Below, in pieces: positions 12,319-23,966 of a stretch of 64,000 bases of DNA. The translations under genes were made by a program, and so were the position numbers. The notes under the pieces were generated by a model. The model did no database searches and was not told the origin of the DNA. It saw only the letters and a list, made by a program, of their open reading frames with translations. Numbering within the stretch: the first letter of the stretch is position 1; each line of letters begins with the position of its first letter. Origin of the DNA: Voacanga thouarsii (taxonomy: Eukaryota > Streptophyta > Magnoliopsida > Gentianales > Apocynaceae); assembly GCA_026120185.1 (NCBI GenBank), contig JANUWF010001699.1, positions 350,001 to 414,000 of the forward strand. The letters are read 5' to 3'.

Positions 12319-12839
12319 TGTTAGGGAGAAACCCCAGAAACAAACCAAAAATACTCTCCTGACAAACTAAACGAGGCAATAACAAATAAACAGAACAAAG
12401 AAGGTGGCAAAGCCGACCAAGGAATAACAAAATGGAGAAAATATAAAGAGCGGGAAATATAAAGGCGGCTTAGATGGCCAACAAATAAAATTAGGCGGTT
12501 TTGCCGACCATAAAAGAAATTAAGCACAAAAAAGAAATAAATGAAAGTAACAAAATAATGACACCAAATTTACGTGGTTCGGTCAAGAGACCTACGTCCA
12601 CCGGAAAAAGAGGAGCAAATCTTTTACTATGAAGAAAAACAATATACAAAGCTTTGGGAAAGTATTCCCAAGCTAAATCGTAAGTATAAAATTACAAAGA
12701 ACCCTAAATTTTTTCAAAATCTTCAAATGCTTATGAATGGTGTGTCCTAAGAACCAAATCAAAGCCTATATTTATAAGGCTTCACATGTGAGGGATTGTT
12801 CTCCACTTTCGATGTGGGACTATGCAAGGCAACCTAACA
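12319..12839 (-). repeat. Copia-2 3' LTR (521 bp)
   Basis: Repeats 16807-17353. In the element's sense it holds a TATA-like cttataaatatagg (complement of about 12765-12778). The corresponding site in the 5' LTR has decayed to cttataagtaaagg. Confidence 0.93.
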
Positions 12840-12940
12840 AATCTCTACATTTACTTGCATCACAAACTCAAATATACCAATTTTGCTCCACCTTCTCGAC
12901 AAAAGTCCAAAGACCACAAATTACAAATAGTAAACGCCAA

Positions 12941-15900
12941 TTAAGTCCAGACTCTACTTGAACTTGAAAACAGGAAGAGGTTTCGTAAGCATGTCAGCGG
13001 ATTGTCTTTGGTGTTAATCTTCTGAACAAAGACTTTCTTCTCAGCAATGATATCTCGAATGAAGTGAAACTTCACATCAATATGCTTCATCCTCTCATGA
13101 TATATTTGATATCTAGTCAAATGTAATGCACTTTGACTGTCACAGTAAATTGTAGTTACACTTTTATGCAGACTGAACTCGCCAAATAAACATTTTAACC
13201 ACAAGGCTTCTTTGATTGTCTCGGTCAGAGCCATATATTCTGCCTCTGTAATAGACAACGCCACTACATGCTGTAAGTTACCTTTCCAACTAACTGCACA
13301 CCTTCCAATGCAAAATACATAGCCAGTAAGTGATCTTCACCTGTCAAGATTTTCGGCATAGTTAGAGTCCACAAAACCAACTAAAGCATTGTTATTTCTT
13401 CCAAACTCCAAACAAGTATTTGAAGTACCTCGCAAGTATCTGAGAATCCATTTTACGGCTTGCCAATGTTCTTTTCCTGGACAAGACATATATCTACTTA
13501 CCACACTGACTGCTTGTGAAATATATGGACGAGTACAAACTATTGCATACATTATACTGCTGACTGCACTAGAATATGGAACTTGTGCCATATAATCTTC
13601 CTCTTCACTTGACTGTGGTGACTGAGCAGTTGAAAGTTTTAAATAACTCGCAAAAGGAGTACTTACAGGTTTTGCATTTTTCATGCCAAATCACTCTAGA
13701 ACTTTCTCAATGTAATTGTCTTGAGTCAGGTACAATTTCCCAAGAGCTCGATTTCTCTTGATCTCCATGCCAAGAATATTTTTAGCTGCTCCCAACTCTT
13801 TCATCTCAAATTCACTCTTTAACTGTCTTTTCAAGACATCGATTTCTATCGGATTCTTGGTAGCAATTAGCTTGTCATCAACATAGAAAAGCAGATAAAT
13901 GAAAGAACCATCATGTAATTTTCGAAAGTGAACACAACTGTCATACATACTCCTTGAATAACCATGACTTAACATAAAGGAATCAAATCTCTTGTACCAC
14001 TATCTTGGAGACTGCTTCAATTCATACAAGAATTTATTCAAAAGACAAAGATGGTCTTCTTTTCCTTCAATTTCAAATCAATCAGGCTGCTTCATGTAAA
14101 TTTATTCCTCAAGATTATCATGCAAGAAGGCTGTCTTAACATCAAGCTGCTCTAGTTCCAAATCATACATAGCAACTAAAGCAAGCAAAACACGGATAGA
14201 GCTATGTTTAACAACAAGTGAAAATACTTCATTAAAATCAACACCTTGTACCTGACTATAGCCCTTCGTAACCAATCTTGCTTTGTACCTTCCATCTTCA
14301 GCCCCGAGAGTCCCTTCATTTTTCTTGAAGACCCATTTGCAACCAACAATTTTCTTTCTTAAAGGCGGCTTCACAAGGACCCAAGTTTCATTCTTGTGAA
14401 GGGACTCAATTTATTCATTCATTGCAATCAACCACTTAGCTGAATCTTCACATGAAATAGCTTCGTTGTAGGTAGACGGTTCACTAAATCCACCTGTTTC
14501 TTCTGCAATTGATAAAGCATACGCAACTAAATTTGCATACCTTTGCAGTGGTCGAATCTCTCTCTTTGGTCTATTTCTAGCTATGGAATATTCTTCTTCT
14601 GTATCTTCTTCATCATTGTGGACTGAATTTTGCTGAACAGAAGAAGTTAAATTAGAAGGACCAGAAATGGCAATTTCAAGCTCCACCTGCTCTTGCGTAC
14701 CCTCTTCATCCACATGTGAAGAACTCGAAGACTCCCTTTTGGAATTTAACATAAACAATTCATCAAATGTAACATCTCTGTTAATTACAAATTTTAGTGA
14801 TTTGGGATCTGGACACCACAATCTGTATCCTTTCACCCCAGATGCATACCCAAGAAAAATACCCTTCTTAGCTCTAGGCTCCAATTTTCTATCATTTACA
14901 TGCATATATGTTGGACACCTTAAAACTTTCAAATCAGAGTAATTAGCAGGCGTACTTGACCAAAATTTTTCAGGAGTTTTAAAATCAAGAGTTGCAGAAG
15001 GAGCACGGTTGACAATGTAACAAGCTGTAGAAATTGCTTTTGCCCAAAAATCCTTTGTCAACCCTGAATTTGAAATCATAGACCGAGCTCTTTCCAAAAG
15101 AGTTTGGTTCATACGTTCTACAACACCATTTTGTTGAGGCGTCATTCTTACTGTACGATGCCAAATAATTCCTTCATCTTTACAAAATTCATCAAATTCT
15201 TTTTCATAGAATTCCATACCATTATCTGTCCTTAACCTCTTGATCTGTTTACCTGTCTGCTTCTCAATCAAAACTTTCCACTGTTTGAAAGTTGGGTAAA
15301 TATCACTTTTATTATTCAAAAAATAAACCCAGACTTTCCTTGAATAATCATCAATAAAAATCAATAAATACTTGGCACCACCCTTAGACGGGACATGAGA
15401 TGGACCCCAAATATCTGAATGAATATAATCCAGAGTACCTTTAGTCTGGTGAATAGCTGGTGAGTTGAAGCTGACTGTTTTCTACTTTTCGAAAATACAA
15501 TGCTCACAGAAGTCCAATGTACCGGTATTTTGTCCATCCAAAAGGCCTCTCTTGCTCAACATATGTAGGCCTTTCTCACTCATGTGCCCTAACTGCATAT
15601 GCCATAATTTGGTAATGTCAGAATCAGACAAAGTTGATGTAGAAGCTGCAACAGAACTTGTGACAGTAGTTCCCTGCAAAGTATACAAATTACCAGACCT
15701 ACAACCTTTCATGACAACAAAAGCTCCTTTATAGATTTTCATAACTCCACCTTCAACTGCATATTGACACCCAAGAGCTTCAAGGGTACCTAAAGAGATG
15801 AGATTCTTTTTCAAATTAGGAACATGTCTGACATCAGTGAGAGTTCTCACAACACCATCATGCATTTTAATTCAAACTATGCCCTTACCCACAACATTAC

Positions 15901-16761
15901 AAGCGGCATTATTGCCAATCAATACAACTCCACCGTTATAAGTTTCATAAGTGGAAAACAAATCCATATTGGGACATATATGGTAAGAACAACCCGAATC
16001 TAAAATCTATTCATTTTCAGACTTTGTCCTGCTATTAGTTACAAAGAAAATATTTCCTTCATTCTCATCTGCTACAACACTAGCTTTAGCAACATCAGTA
16101 TATTTTCCTTTATGCTTATCCTTATTTTTCAATTTAAAACATTCAGACTTAATGTGTTTTTTTTATGATAATAATTGCAAATCAAATTTCTATATCTAGA
16201 TTTGGATCTGAATTTTGATTTACTATTGCCACAATTTCTATTTTCGGATCTATCCCTGACTACCAGATCTTCAGCCTAAGTTCCACTAATCTCCTAAATT
16301 AAATATCTGTCAATCCTTTCTTTTGATTTCAAGACAGATTTAATTTCCTGATACAAGATAGTTTCCTTTCCATACATCATAGTATCTCGAAAATGCTTAA
16401 AGGATTGGGGAAGAGAACACAATAATAAAATGGCTTGATCCTCATCATTTATTTTCACATCAATATTACGCAAATTCATAATGAGAGAATCAAATGCATC
16501 AAGATGTGAAATAATAGATGTACCTTCAGCCATCCGAAGAGTAAACAAAGTTTGTTTCAGGTAGAGCCGATTCTCCACTGTTTTCTTCATATACAAAGCC
16601 TTTAACTTTTCCCACATAGCTCTGATAGAAGTCTAGTAGCAACTTCTCTTAAAACCTCATTAGAGAGATTTAGAATAATACCTGATCTTGCCCTTTTATC
16701 CAGAAATGCCGAAGTTGACACCCCGGTTGAATTTCTCGACCTTAGTCTTTGTTATCTTCAT
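12941..16761 (-). pseudogene. Copia-2 gag-pol polyprotein, broken but domain-complete
   Basis: Read on the minus strand from a Met at 16761: short gag with a UBN2-type region ([13 protein letters not shown], 16617-16294) and a protease site [10 protein letters not shown] near 15995. The GAG-pre-integrase zinc finger is intact (HMQLGH ... CEHC), and integrase has its acidic residues in IDDYSRK, RTDNGMEF and NGVVERMN (15364-14411). RT has an altered catalytic box YVDDK (13975-13691), and RNase H has ITEAEYMAL and CDSQSALHL (13264-12941). Stops and frame changes separate the blocks; the Trp before the protease site is a stop. The longest intact piece is the 317-codon integrase. Confidence 0.92.
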
Positions 16762-16790
16762 TGTTGCCACAGAGTATTAAATCCAACCAA

Positions 16791-16803
16791 AGCTCTGATA
16801 CCA
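16791..16803 (-). promoter_or_regulatory. Copia-2 primer-binding site (initiator tRNA-Met type)
   Basis: The minus strand reads tggtatcagagct, three bases inside the 5' LTR end (16807). This is the standard plant copia primer site, complementary to the 3' end of initiator tRNA-Met. It independently fixes the element's orientation. Confidence 0.93.
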
Positions 16804-16806
16804 GTT

Positions 16807-17353
16807 TGTTAGGGAGAAATTCCAGAAACAAACAAAAAATACTCTCCTGGCAAACTAAACAAGACAATAACAAATAAATAGAACAAAGAAGATGGCAAAG
16901 CCAACCAAATTACAAAGGAGGCAAAGCCGACCAAGGAATAACAAAATGGAGAAAATATAAAGAGCGGGAAATATAAAGGCGGCTTAGTTGGCCAACAAAT
17001 AAAATTAGGTGGTTTAACCGACCATAAAAGAAATTAAGCACAGAAAAGAAATAAATGAAAGTAATAAAATAACGACACCAAATTTACGTGGTTCGGTCAA
17101 GAGACCTACGTCCACGGGCGAAAGAGAAGCAAATCTTTCACTATGAAGAAAAATAATATACAATGTTTTGGGAAAGTATTCCTAAATTTAATCACAAGTA
17201 TAAAATTACAAAGAAGTCTAAATTTCTTTAAAGGCTTCAAATGCTTATGAATGGTGTGTCCTAAGAACCAAATCAAACCCTTTACTTATAAGGCTTAACA
17301 TGTGAGGGATAGTTCTCAACTTTCGATGTGGGACTATGCAAGGCAACCTAACA
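16807..17353 (-). repeat. Copia-2 5' LTR (547 bp)
   Basis: Partner of 12319-12839. It is longer by about 26 bp, because ggcaaagcc(a/g)accaa occurs twice (about 16893-16925) where the other LTR has it once. Confidence 0.93.
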
Positions 17354-17909
17354 GTTTTTTATCGTCATTATTATGTCCTTGCTATCCACTTTCATTCTGA
17401 TTTCCACCACATTACTATACTGCTATCGAAGAAGAAACCGAGAAAATGTTGCTTTTCCCAAGCCCTCAAGAGAAGATAAGCTCCTGAGAATTTCCTATCA
17501 TAAACTTCGACATGCAACTGGAAGATTTTCGAACAAAGATATAGTCGGATCAGGAAATTTTGGAGTTGTTTATAAAGGATAGTTAGAAAAGCGAAATGGC
17601 AAGCTTGTGGCAGTAAAAGTTATGGATCTTCAAACACATGTAGCTTCTAAAACTTTCAAGGCTGAGTGCACTGCATTGAGAAACATTCGTCATAGAAATC
17701 TAGTTCCTATCTTAACTTATTGCTCTGGTATTGATTCTAATGGTCACGATTTCAAGGCTCTAGTCTATGACTTTATGGAGAATTGAAGTCTTGATATGTG
17801 GTTGCATTCAAAGACACATGATGGAACAGGGCAAAGAAATCTAAAACTTCTCCAAAGACTGAATATTGCAATTGATGTCGCTTCAGCATTGCAATATCTT
17901 CACAGTCAT
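17354..17909 (+). pseudogene. Copy A segment 4: transmembrane helix and kinase N-lobe
   Basis: Encodes the hydrophobic helix SLLSTFILISTTLLYCY followed by basic YRRRNR. The kinase then starts: GSGNFGVVYKG (glycine loop), VAVKV (ATP lysine) and the αC region [15 protein letters not shown], to ALQYLHSH. TAG at 17580-17582 replaces the Gln codon seen in copies B and C, and TGA at 17784-17786 replaces Gly/Trp-region codon MEN*SLDMW. It ends at target site gtcat (17905-17909). Confidence 0.9.
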
Positions 17910-19200
17910 TGTTAGGGAACTAGGGTACCTACGAGCTGCCATATTCTGAACAGAGTCCCTCATAAACATAAAGAGGTAACTCCATTTGAAATTTGGAAAG
18001 GTAGGAAACCTAACTTAAAATACTTCCGTGTGTGGGGTTGTCTTGCAAAAGTTCTAATCCCTGAACATAAAAGGAAGAAGTTAGGACCAAAGACTGTTGA
18101 TTCCATCTTTATTGGTTATGTGGAAATAAGCTATGCTAGGTTTTTGGTAATTAAGTCCGAAATACCTGGTATAGATTGTAACACTATCATTCAATACCGT
18201 GATGCTACATTCTTTGAGAATGTGTTTCCCATGAAAACTGGTTTGCCTCAAGATGTTTCTACTTTAGATTCAGCTTTAACGTCTGATTCCATTCCTGATC
18301 ATGGAAAGGATGAAAGATGTGGGGGCGAATAGCTTCTTGAAGATTGTTAGTGAACTAGGGTACCTACGAGCACAGATAGGCAACTCAACTGAATTGAACA
18401 AGCACCGCCTATACCCGACCAGGGCTCTAACAATTGCAATTATCAAATATCAACAATGCCGGCAAGGCCACACAGTCCAAACGTAATGTAACTAGACAGA
18501 ATTCACACTTAATAAACAAATCAATAGTATACCTGATTGACTTGCTCGCGGTTCTACCAAACTGTACCTAGCGCTGGCGCTCCTCTGGACAAGCTGCGCC
18601 GCAACGTACTGTACTGTTGACCGAATCACCAGTCTAATACTGGTTTGCCTTCAAGAAGCTATTCGCCCCACTCCGGTGCGATGGGTACAGCAACTCTTCT
18701 TGCAGGATAAGACGGTCTCAGATCACTGTTGACGCACACCAACTGTGATCACCTCGAAAATCCCCTCAGTTCGCCGGTCCCGATAAGGCAAAATTATGGA
18801 TCGTGGAGAGAGAATCGAAGCGGCGAATTTTCTTGCAAGAAGCAAAAAAACATGAAAAGGGATTCTCCCTAATGGCGGCTCTGTTCCCCCTTTTAATGTC
18901 GCCTTAGGAAAATTAAAACCCAATTCGGATTAGGAAGTCCTAATTCCTTTACCAGATTTTATGTTTCCTATTCCTTTTCAAGTTAGAGTTAATTAATTGG
19001 GCCAAATAAAAGTAGAAGATCGTGAAAACATGGCCCAAGCCCAACTTTAACAATATTTAATTATGGATTCCTACCATGAAAATGGCTTCTACCACAATCA
19101 AAACAATCTCTAACATGTCAAGAACCATTCCCATTAATTGTTTTAGGCTAACTAATCATGAGTTAAAAATTATTAACTCCCAAAGTTGCCATTTTCAACA
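17910..19200. mobile_element. Rearranged Copia-1-family LTR with inverted internal fragment, TSD gtcat
   Basis: Flanked by gtcat at 17905-17909 and 19201-19205. It consists of 27 bp of LTR end (17910-17936), then about 400 bp matching the integrase C-terminal region of Copia-1 (MWGCLAKVLIPEHKRKK, + strand, about 17938-18340), then an LTR (18345-19200). In Copia-1 this coding segment runs opposite to the LTR's + strand form; here both read on +, so the internal piece is inverted relative to the LTR. The LTR lacks about 190 bp near 19040, with the short repeat cccaa at the junction. Confidence 0.85.
18345..19200 (-). repeat. Copia-1-family LTR, internally deleted (856 bp)
   Basis: Same ends as the Copia-1 LTRs (tgttag... 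to ...ttttcaaca). Compared with 8220-9272 it lacks the segment from the GC-rich patch through the putative TATA region, which joins directly to actttaacaat at about 19043. Confidence 0.88.
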
Positions 19201-19389
19201 GTCATTGCGGGTTTATCATTGCTCATTGTGATTTGAAATCGAGCAACATTCTTCTTGACAATGACCTTACTGCTCATGTTGGTGATTTTGAACTTGCAAG
19301 GCTTCTTCATAATTCCACCAAAAGTTACTCAGGAGCTGGAGCAAGCAGTTCGGTTGCAATCAAAGGAACCATTGGATATGCAGCTCCAG
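19201..19389 (+). pseudogene. Copy A segment 5: catalytic loop to activation loop, end of exon 1
   Basis: Resumes at CGFIIAHCDLKSSNILLDND: catalytic loop with HCD rather than HRD (non-RD kinase). This is followed by VGDFELARLL, where the invariant DFG glycine is Glu, and GTIGYAAP. Exon 1 ends at 19389 with donor gtaacaac. The intron runs 19390-19692 (acceptor acttttag) and is conserved in position and near-conserved in sequence in copies B and C. Confidence 0.9.
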
Positions 19390-19692
19390 GTAACAACATT
19401 AATACATATACTAAGTATAAGAAAGAATTCTTTGGATATTAAATTTTGAAAGATTAAATGGTTTGAGATTACGAACTTTTACTGTTTGAGAATTTTTCAT
19501 AGATGTAAAACTTTGATAAATATGAACCTAGTGGCTAGTACATGTAAGCCTAGAAGTTCTGCAATCTCTTTTTCCTCGACTTCTTGCAGTTAATTGCCCA
19601 AAAAAGTGATTTTTTTTTTCTCTCCCTTCTCTTGTAAATGAAAGTTATAAATTTCTTTTACTTGAAATGACTTGGAGTGTGAAAACTTTTAG

Positions 19693-20109
19693 AATATGCT
19701 ATGGGTTGCTCGCCATCAGTTGAAGGGGATGTCTACAGTTGTGGGATTTTTGTTGTTAGAGATGTTCACAGGAAAAAAATTGACAGATAAAAATTTTACA
19801 AATGATTTGAATTTACATCACTATGTGAAGAAAATTTTATTAGAGCAAGTTGTAGAAATTTTGGATTCTTCGCTTTTTTCAAGGCTTGGAGAGGAAAACA
19901 AGGAACTGGAACAGGGAGAAGAAAGCATTGCAAATTTCTGGAGTAGAAAAGAATTTTGGATGAAGTGCATTATTTCAGTCTTTGAAATTGGACTCAAATG
20001 CTCTGAAACATTACCGAGTGATCGCCTGGATATGAATGAGGCCACAAGGCAATTGTTAGCCATTAGAGATACCTTTGTTCGGGGAGAAAGAGATAGAGCA
20101 GCTCGTTGA
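19693..20109 (+). pseudogene. Copy A exon 2: kinase C-lobe
   Basis: Begins EYAMGCSPSV (completing AAPE) and encodes the C-lobe: LLEMFTGKKLTDKNFTNDLNLHHYVKK, FEIGLKCSETLPSDRLDM and RDTFVRGERDRAA, with stop at 20107-20109. Relative to copy B there is a 1-bp insertion in the run gggatttttgttgtt near 19755, so the first ~20 codons and the rest are in different frames. Confidence 0.88.
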
Positions 20110-20400
20110 ACTCATGGTATGCTATGTTTCTTTGGAAGTTGAATTCTACTATTCTGGTCCTTTTTGCCTTATATAAGGTGGTATTATTATATGTGATTTC
20201 ATATTATTTAGAATGCTTGTGGAATTAATGGTCTGACAGGAAGCAACGAAATTTGGACTAAAATGCGCAATTGACCTTGACGGTGATGCATGCAGAAATG
20301 CATTGGAATCGTGCATCCTGAAGAGCTTCACATTATGGCAAGCATGGCGGCTCTACTGATGCCAATTCTATTGTTCTTGTTATTTATGTTAATTTTCAGC
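20110..20400 (+). other. Conserved 3' flank/3' UTR of the receptor-kinase family
   Basis: Bases 20230-20350 (gcaacgaaatttggac ... agagcttcacattatgg) recur on the minus strand downstream of copy B (40400-40255) and in the isolated relic at 58846-59312. Conservation past the stop codon indicates duplicated 3' UTR or flank, not a separate gene. The hydrophobic ORF 20290-20595 is fortuitous. Confidence 0.65.
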
Positions 20401-20852
20401 AATTTTCTTTTGTTGATTTTGGACTTGCTGTGGTTTATTTTACTTTTATTCTTTCCAAGTTTGAATCCTTCATCAGTTATAATGTTTTTAGACTTTATTT
20501 TACTCTTTTTATTTTTTTTCCTCTCTTTCATTTTTCGTCCATGTCATCATGAGCTATTTATATTTTTAAATAAAAAAACAGAAAAAGATAGATGATAGAT
20601 TGACTATTGATTTTTTTTCTACATTGGATAGATGTTAGATTCACTATTTAATAAAATTTTTGCAAAAGTTCCCAATTTCTATTTGCAAGTCTAAAAAAGT
20701 AGAAACAAATGTTATTCAACATTTTAGGGTAGACTTTCAAAATATTTAAAAAAAGAAATAAAAAAGGAAAGCAGTTTAAACGATATTTTACTTTTTTTAA
20801 CTGATATTATTAAACAAAATATCTAGTAAAAGATTTTAAAAGTCAATGTACA

Positions 20853-20903
<51 letters not shown>
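20853..20903. repeat. (AAT)n microsatellite
   Basis: About 17 perfect aat units between caa and cagatttt. Confidence 0.98.
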
Positions 20904-21204
20904 CAGATTTTATTTTTTTGAAAAAAAAGGATAATAGTAATCGGATTTTAAAAGATATTGAAAATTCTCAATATTTTCAGCTTCTACATAAAATTGACAA
21001 GAATTTCTACATTCCATGAGATGTGACTGCCCAAACCAAGACACGATTCTATTCAATTGTTCCAGAAATTTTAGGGTAAACTAGGTCTATATAGATTATA
21101 TATATTGACAAGTTATATTATATATAGTATAAATTATATGATATAACTTATTAATTTATACGGTTTACGAATTCACGGTCTACGCATTTCCCCAACTCAT
21201 CCTC

Positions 21205-21461
21205 ATGGAAAAATCCCTGGCTTCGATCTACTACAATTCCAATAGTGTAGAACAGATGCCGATTGACATATGGGTGATGATGGAGTTCGGTGTTAAAGAA
21301 TCTTGGACGAAGAAATATTCCATAGGTCCATGTAGATATTGAATGTCGACAGGAAGAACAATGAGCTGCTCCTGCAAAGCACGGATGGAGAATTGGTTTC
21401 TTAAGATTTGTCCAGCAGTGAACAGCTTCAGCCTAAGAAATATGGCAATTCTGTTTCCTAA
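21205..21461 (+). pseudogene. F-box protein FBA-domain remnant
   Basis: Translation gives IDIWVMMEFGVKESWTKKYS. After a 1-bp frame change at about 21338 it continues NNELLLQSTDGELVS, then after a stop DLSSSE. This is the C-terminal half of the F-box-associated (FBA) domain of plant F-box/kelch-type proteins, where xDIWVMxEYGVxESWTK and ELLLxxxDGxLVxYDLxS are hallmarks. The frame change plus TAA in place of the usual aromatic codon mean it is dead. No F-box is seen upstream. The GC content is higher than in flanking DNA. Confidence 0.8.
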
Positions 21462-21464
21462 ATG

Positions 21465-23960
21465 CCCACAGTCCTTTGCAAAGATGCTGTTTGCCAAGTG
21501 CCCACATTTCGTTGTGCGCAGTTTGATTAAGAAATTATCCAAGATGCTGTTTTCTTTACTACAGCTTTGCTTACCTGTGATTTCTGAGTCCATTTTTAAG
21601 TGGTTTACTTCCCCTTCATGTATTTGCCTTGGGAAAATCATAGGAATGCTTGGTTTTTAAACTTTTTCCATGGTCCCTTCTAAGTTACTACATTGGTATT
21701 CTGCGAAACATATTGGGGAGAGACTCAGAACCTTAAATTTAAATTTGAGAGATAAAGTCATAAGAAAGAAATAGACAGAGGAGTGTTATGAAGTTTAAAA
21801 AAGTTTTAGGATGGTGGAAGATAAAATTGTATACAGATTGAAAAAAAATTAAATCTTAATTTTTTTCAAAGAAAATAAGTAGTTTTGAAAAGATTGAAGC
21901 AGGTGTGTGTGGCATATGCTATACATGACCAAGTTAATCGGAGAAAACTGGTTCAAGATCACCGGATCAAATAACTCGTCAGTTTGACATATTTTTATAT
22001 CTTTATTAATTGTGTACTTCTTGAGAAAACATTTAAAATTTTTAATTTTTTAAAATATATAAGATGAAAATAAAAATATGAATCGAATTTAATAACTACC
22101 TTTTGAATAAAGATGTATTAACCGATTTTGACATAGTTAATAATAACTCTTCCCTTTGATAAAAAATTTTGTCAATAATAATTCTTCCGTTTGATAAAAT
22201 TTTTTGTCACAATTGTTACGAGATATGGCCATTTTGTTTTTGAAAATTGTGGAAAATACATTTTTTTTTAATTCTTATTTTCTCATCCAACATGATGGTT
22301 CAACATGCATCTTTTATCATTAGTAGGGTGGTGCTCGTGCGTTGCACAGGGTATTGATCATATTATTTTTTATTATTGTAAAAATAATTTTTATTGAAAT
22401 ATTATTAGAAATAGAATATTATTTTTGAGTGCTCGATATTTTTATAGTTCTGAGCTATGGTAAATTTTTTTTCTTCCATTTTTTGAATTAAACTTTGTGA
22501 AATTGCAAACGGGAATTTTTAGGTTTTGGGAGTCTTGCTTTGTAGTAATAGATAATTTATGGTATATTTAAATCTTAATTGTTTTAAATAAATTTATTTA
22601 AATATAATGAAATTAAGGTGAAATTTAAATAAGCGAATTAATTTTTAAGAAACGATAATTAATTAAAATTTAATAATTACAATAACGAAGGCAAAATTCC
22701 ACCTTAATTTAAAAAAAAAATTGTAAAACGCAAATTGGGCTAAATGATTAAGTCATGATCTAAATGGACTAAATATGCATGTTTAAATATTAAACTGCAT
22801 GAATGAACAGAAATTGTTTATTTAGAATTGAATATGATAATAAATAAATAAATAGTAGGAGTGTATGTATTAAATTTATAAATATGTGCGACAACTAAAT
22901 GGTTAGATTATCCATTATAATCATAGAAGTTATATTGCATACATAATTAGTTTGTTGTTACTTATTTAAAATGAGCTGTTCTCATCTTTTTTATTCTCTC
23001 AAAGGTTATTTTGAAGAATTTTCAATTCATTTTTGTTATCAACTTTGTTAAAGCAGCTTAGAAAATCTTTGCTCGAGGGCACATTGTTTTAATAATATTT
23101 TTGGATTGAAAGACTTAGAATCAAAAGAGATAAGAAGAAACAAATTTAGGTGTTTAGATTGATTTTTGTCAAATGAAAGGAAAACATAAAGGAATTAAAT
23201 GAAGACTTGTGTTTAATTAAAATTTTTTAATTTGATTTCTATTCAAATGTGGAAGAAAAACAGATTAATTTTTAGAATTCCCGTCCAAACCATCGACTTA
23301 TCCAAATCAATTATATTGGATTGATAGTATTATATTTAAAAATATTTTTTAAAAAATTTAAAAAATTAAAAGATATATTAATTATATTTTTTGTTAAAAA
23401 ATGTAGAACAATATTTTTAAAAAATCACAAATAAATATACATTTTTTAAAAATACTAATCAATGTAAATATTTTTTAAAAAATTAAAATTTCCATTATTT
23501 ATTTTAACTAATAATTTTAAAAAATTATAAATAAATATATAATTTTTAAAAAAATAATAATGAATGTAAATTTTTTTAATATTAAAATTTTCATTATTTA
23601 TTTTAAATAAAATTGTAATATTAATATTTGAATCTACAAAATTTATATAAAATTTAAATTATACTTACGTCTTAAAAAATTAAATATAATTTTAATTAAA
23701 TACTAAGTTCAAATACTTACACACACATATATATCTTCTCACCAATGGTTATTGATGATAAAGGATAAGGATAAGGAGTCCTTGAATCAAATAGCATTAA
23801 TGGCATTAATCAACCAAAAATTTCACGTGGGGAAAGAAAAAAAAAACAACAATATCCATTATGACAACAAAGGAGAAACATCCACAGATGTTTTACTTTA
23901 TTAATATCCATATGACAATCTCTTCTCTTTCTAGGAATCTTGATTCTTGGAGAGGATAGT
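21465..23960. other. Gene-free AT-rich stretch
   Basis: No supported coding region. It contains a short imperfect hairpin ctcgtgcgttgcacagg (about 22334-22350), a near-match to a dispersed plant repeat end cccgtgcgttgcacggg. It also has a decayed A/T tandem repeat of about 115 bp at 23400-23610 (aatgtaaat ... attatttatttta repeated). Confidence 0.6.
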
Positions 23961-23966
23961 GAGAGC

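Larger units (their letters stand above)
12319..17353 (-). mobile_element. Copia-2: Ty1-copia LTR retrotransposon, TSD gtttt
   Basis: A 5,035-bp element with LTRs 12319-12839 and 16807-17353 (tgttaggga to aacctaaca) and target duplication gtttt at 12314-12318 and 17354-17358. Pol is on the minus strand. A canonical initiator-Met primer site sits next to the right LTR. The LTRs differ by many substitutions and by a ~26-bp insertion with internal repetition in the right LTR near 16895-16925, so the insertion is fairly old. It is a different family from Copia-1: LTRs half as long and a different primer site. Confidence 0.95.
2001..20109 (+). pseudogene. LRR receptor-like kinase copy A (LRR-XII/Xa21-EFR-like), split by TE insertions
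   Basis: Six host-gene segments appear in the order expected of one gene: LRRs (2001-2521; 9273-10096), juxtamembrane start (12213-12318), transmembrane plus kinase N-lobe (17354-17909), kinase activation region (19201-19389), then exon 2 with the kinase C-lobe (19693-20109). The interruptions have matching 5-bp target duplications, so the ancestral gene can be read through them. The kinase has HCD instead of HRD (non-RD), as in immune receptors of the Xa21/EFR/FLS2 kind, and the intron falls at AAP|EYAMG as in copies B and C. Nonsense codons at 2088, 2457, 9411, 17580 and 17784, a frameshift near 19755 and DFE for DFG show it is dead. Its N-terminal part lies beyond the CACTA insertion, outside the window. 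Confidence 0.9.

Noticed and set aside
19255..19449. Second-frame ORFs over the kinase exon end (also 41152-41346 and 62630-62824)
   Set aside because: They are out-of-frame shadows of the kinase exon running into the intron. They recur in all three copies only because the DNA is conserved.
20290..20595. 101-codon hydrophobic ORF after copy A
   Set aside because: The sequence is duplicated 3' flank shared with copy B, without codon conservation; its hydrophobicity comes from T-rich DNA.
21231..21641. 136-codon minus-strand ORF
   Set aside because: It lies antisense to the clear F-box FBA remnant and has no recognisable domain.
22320..22355. Hairpin as a Helitron terminus
   Set aside because: The imperfect ctcgtgcgttgcacagg hairpin is not followed by a CTRR end, and no matching 5' end was found.
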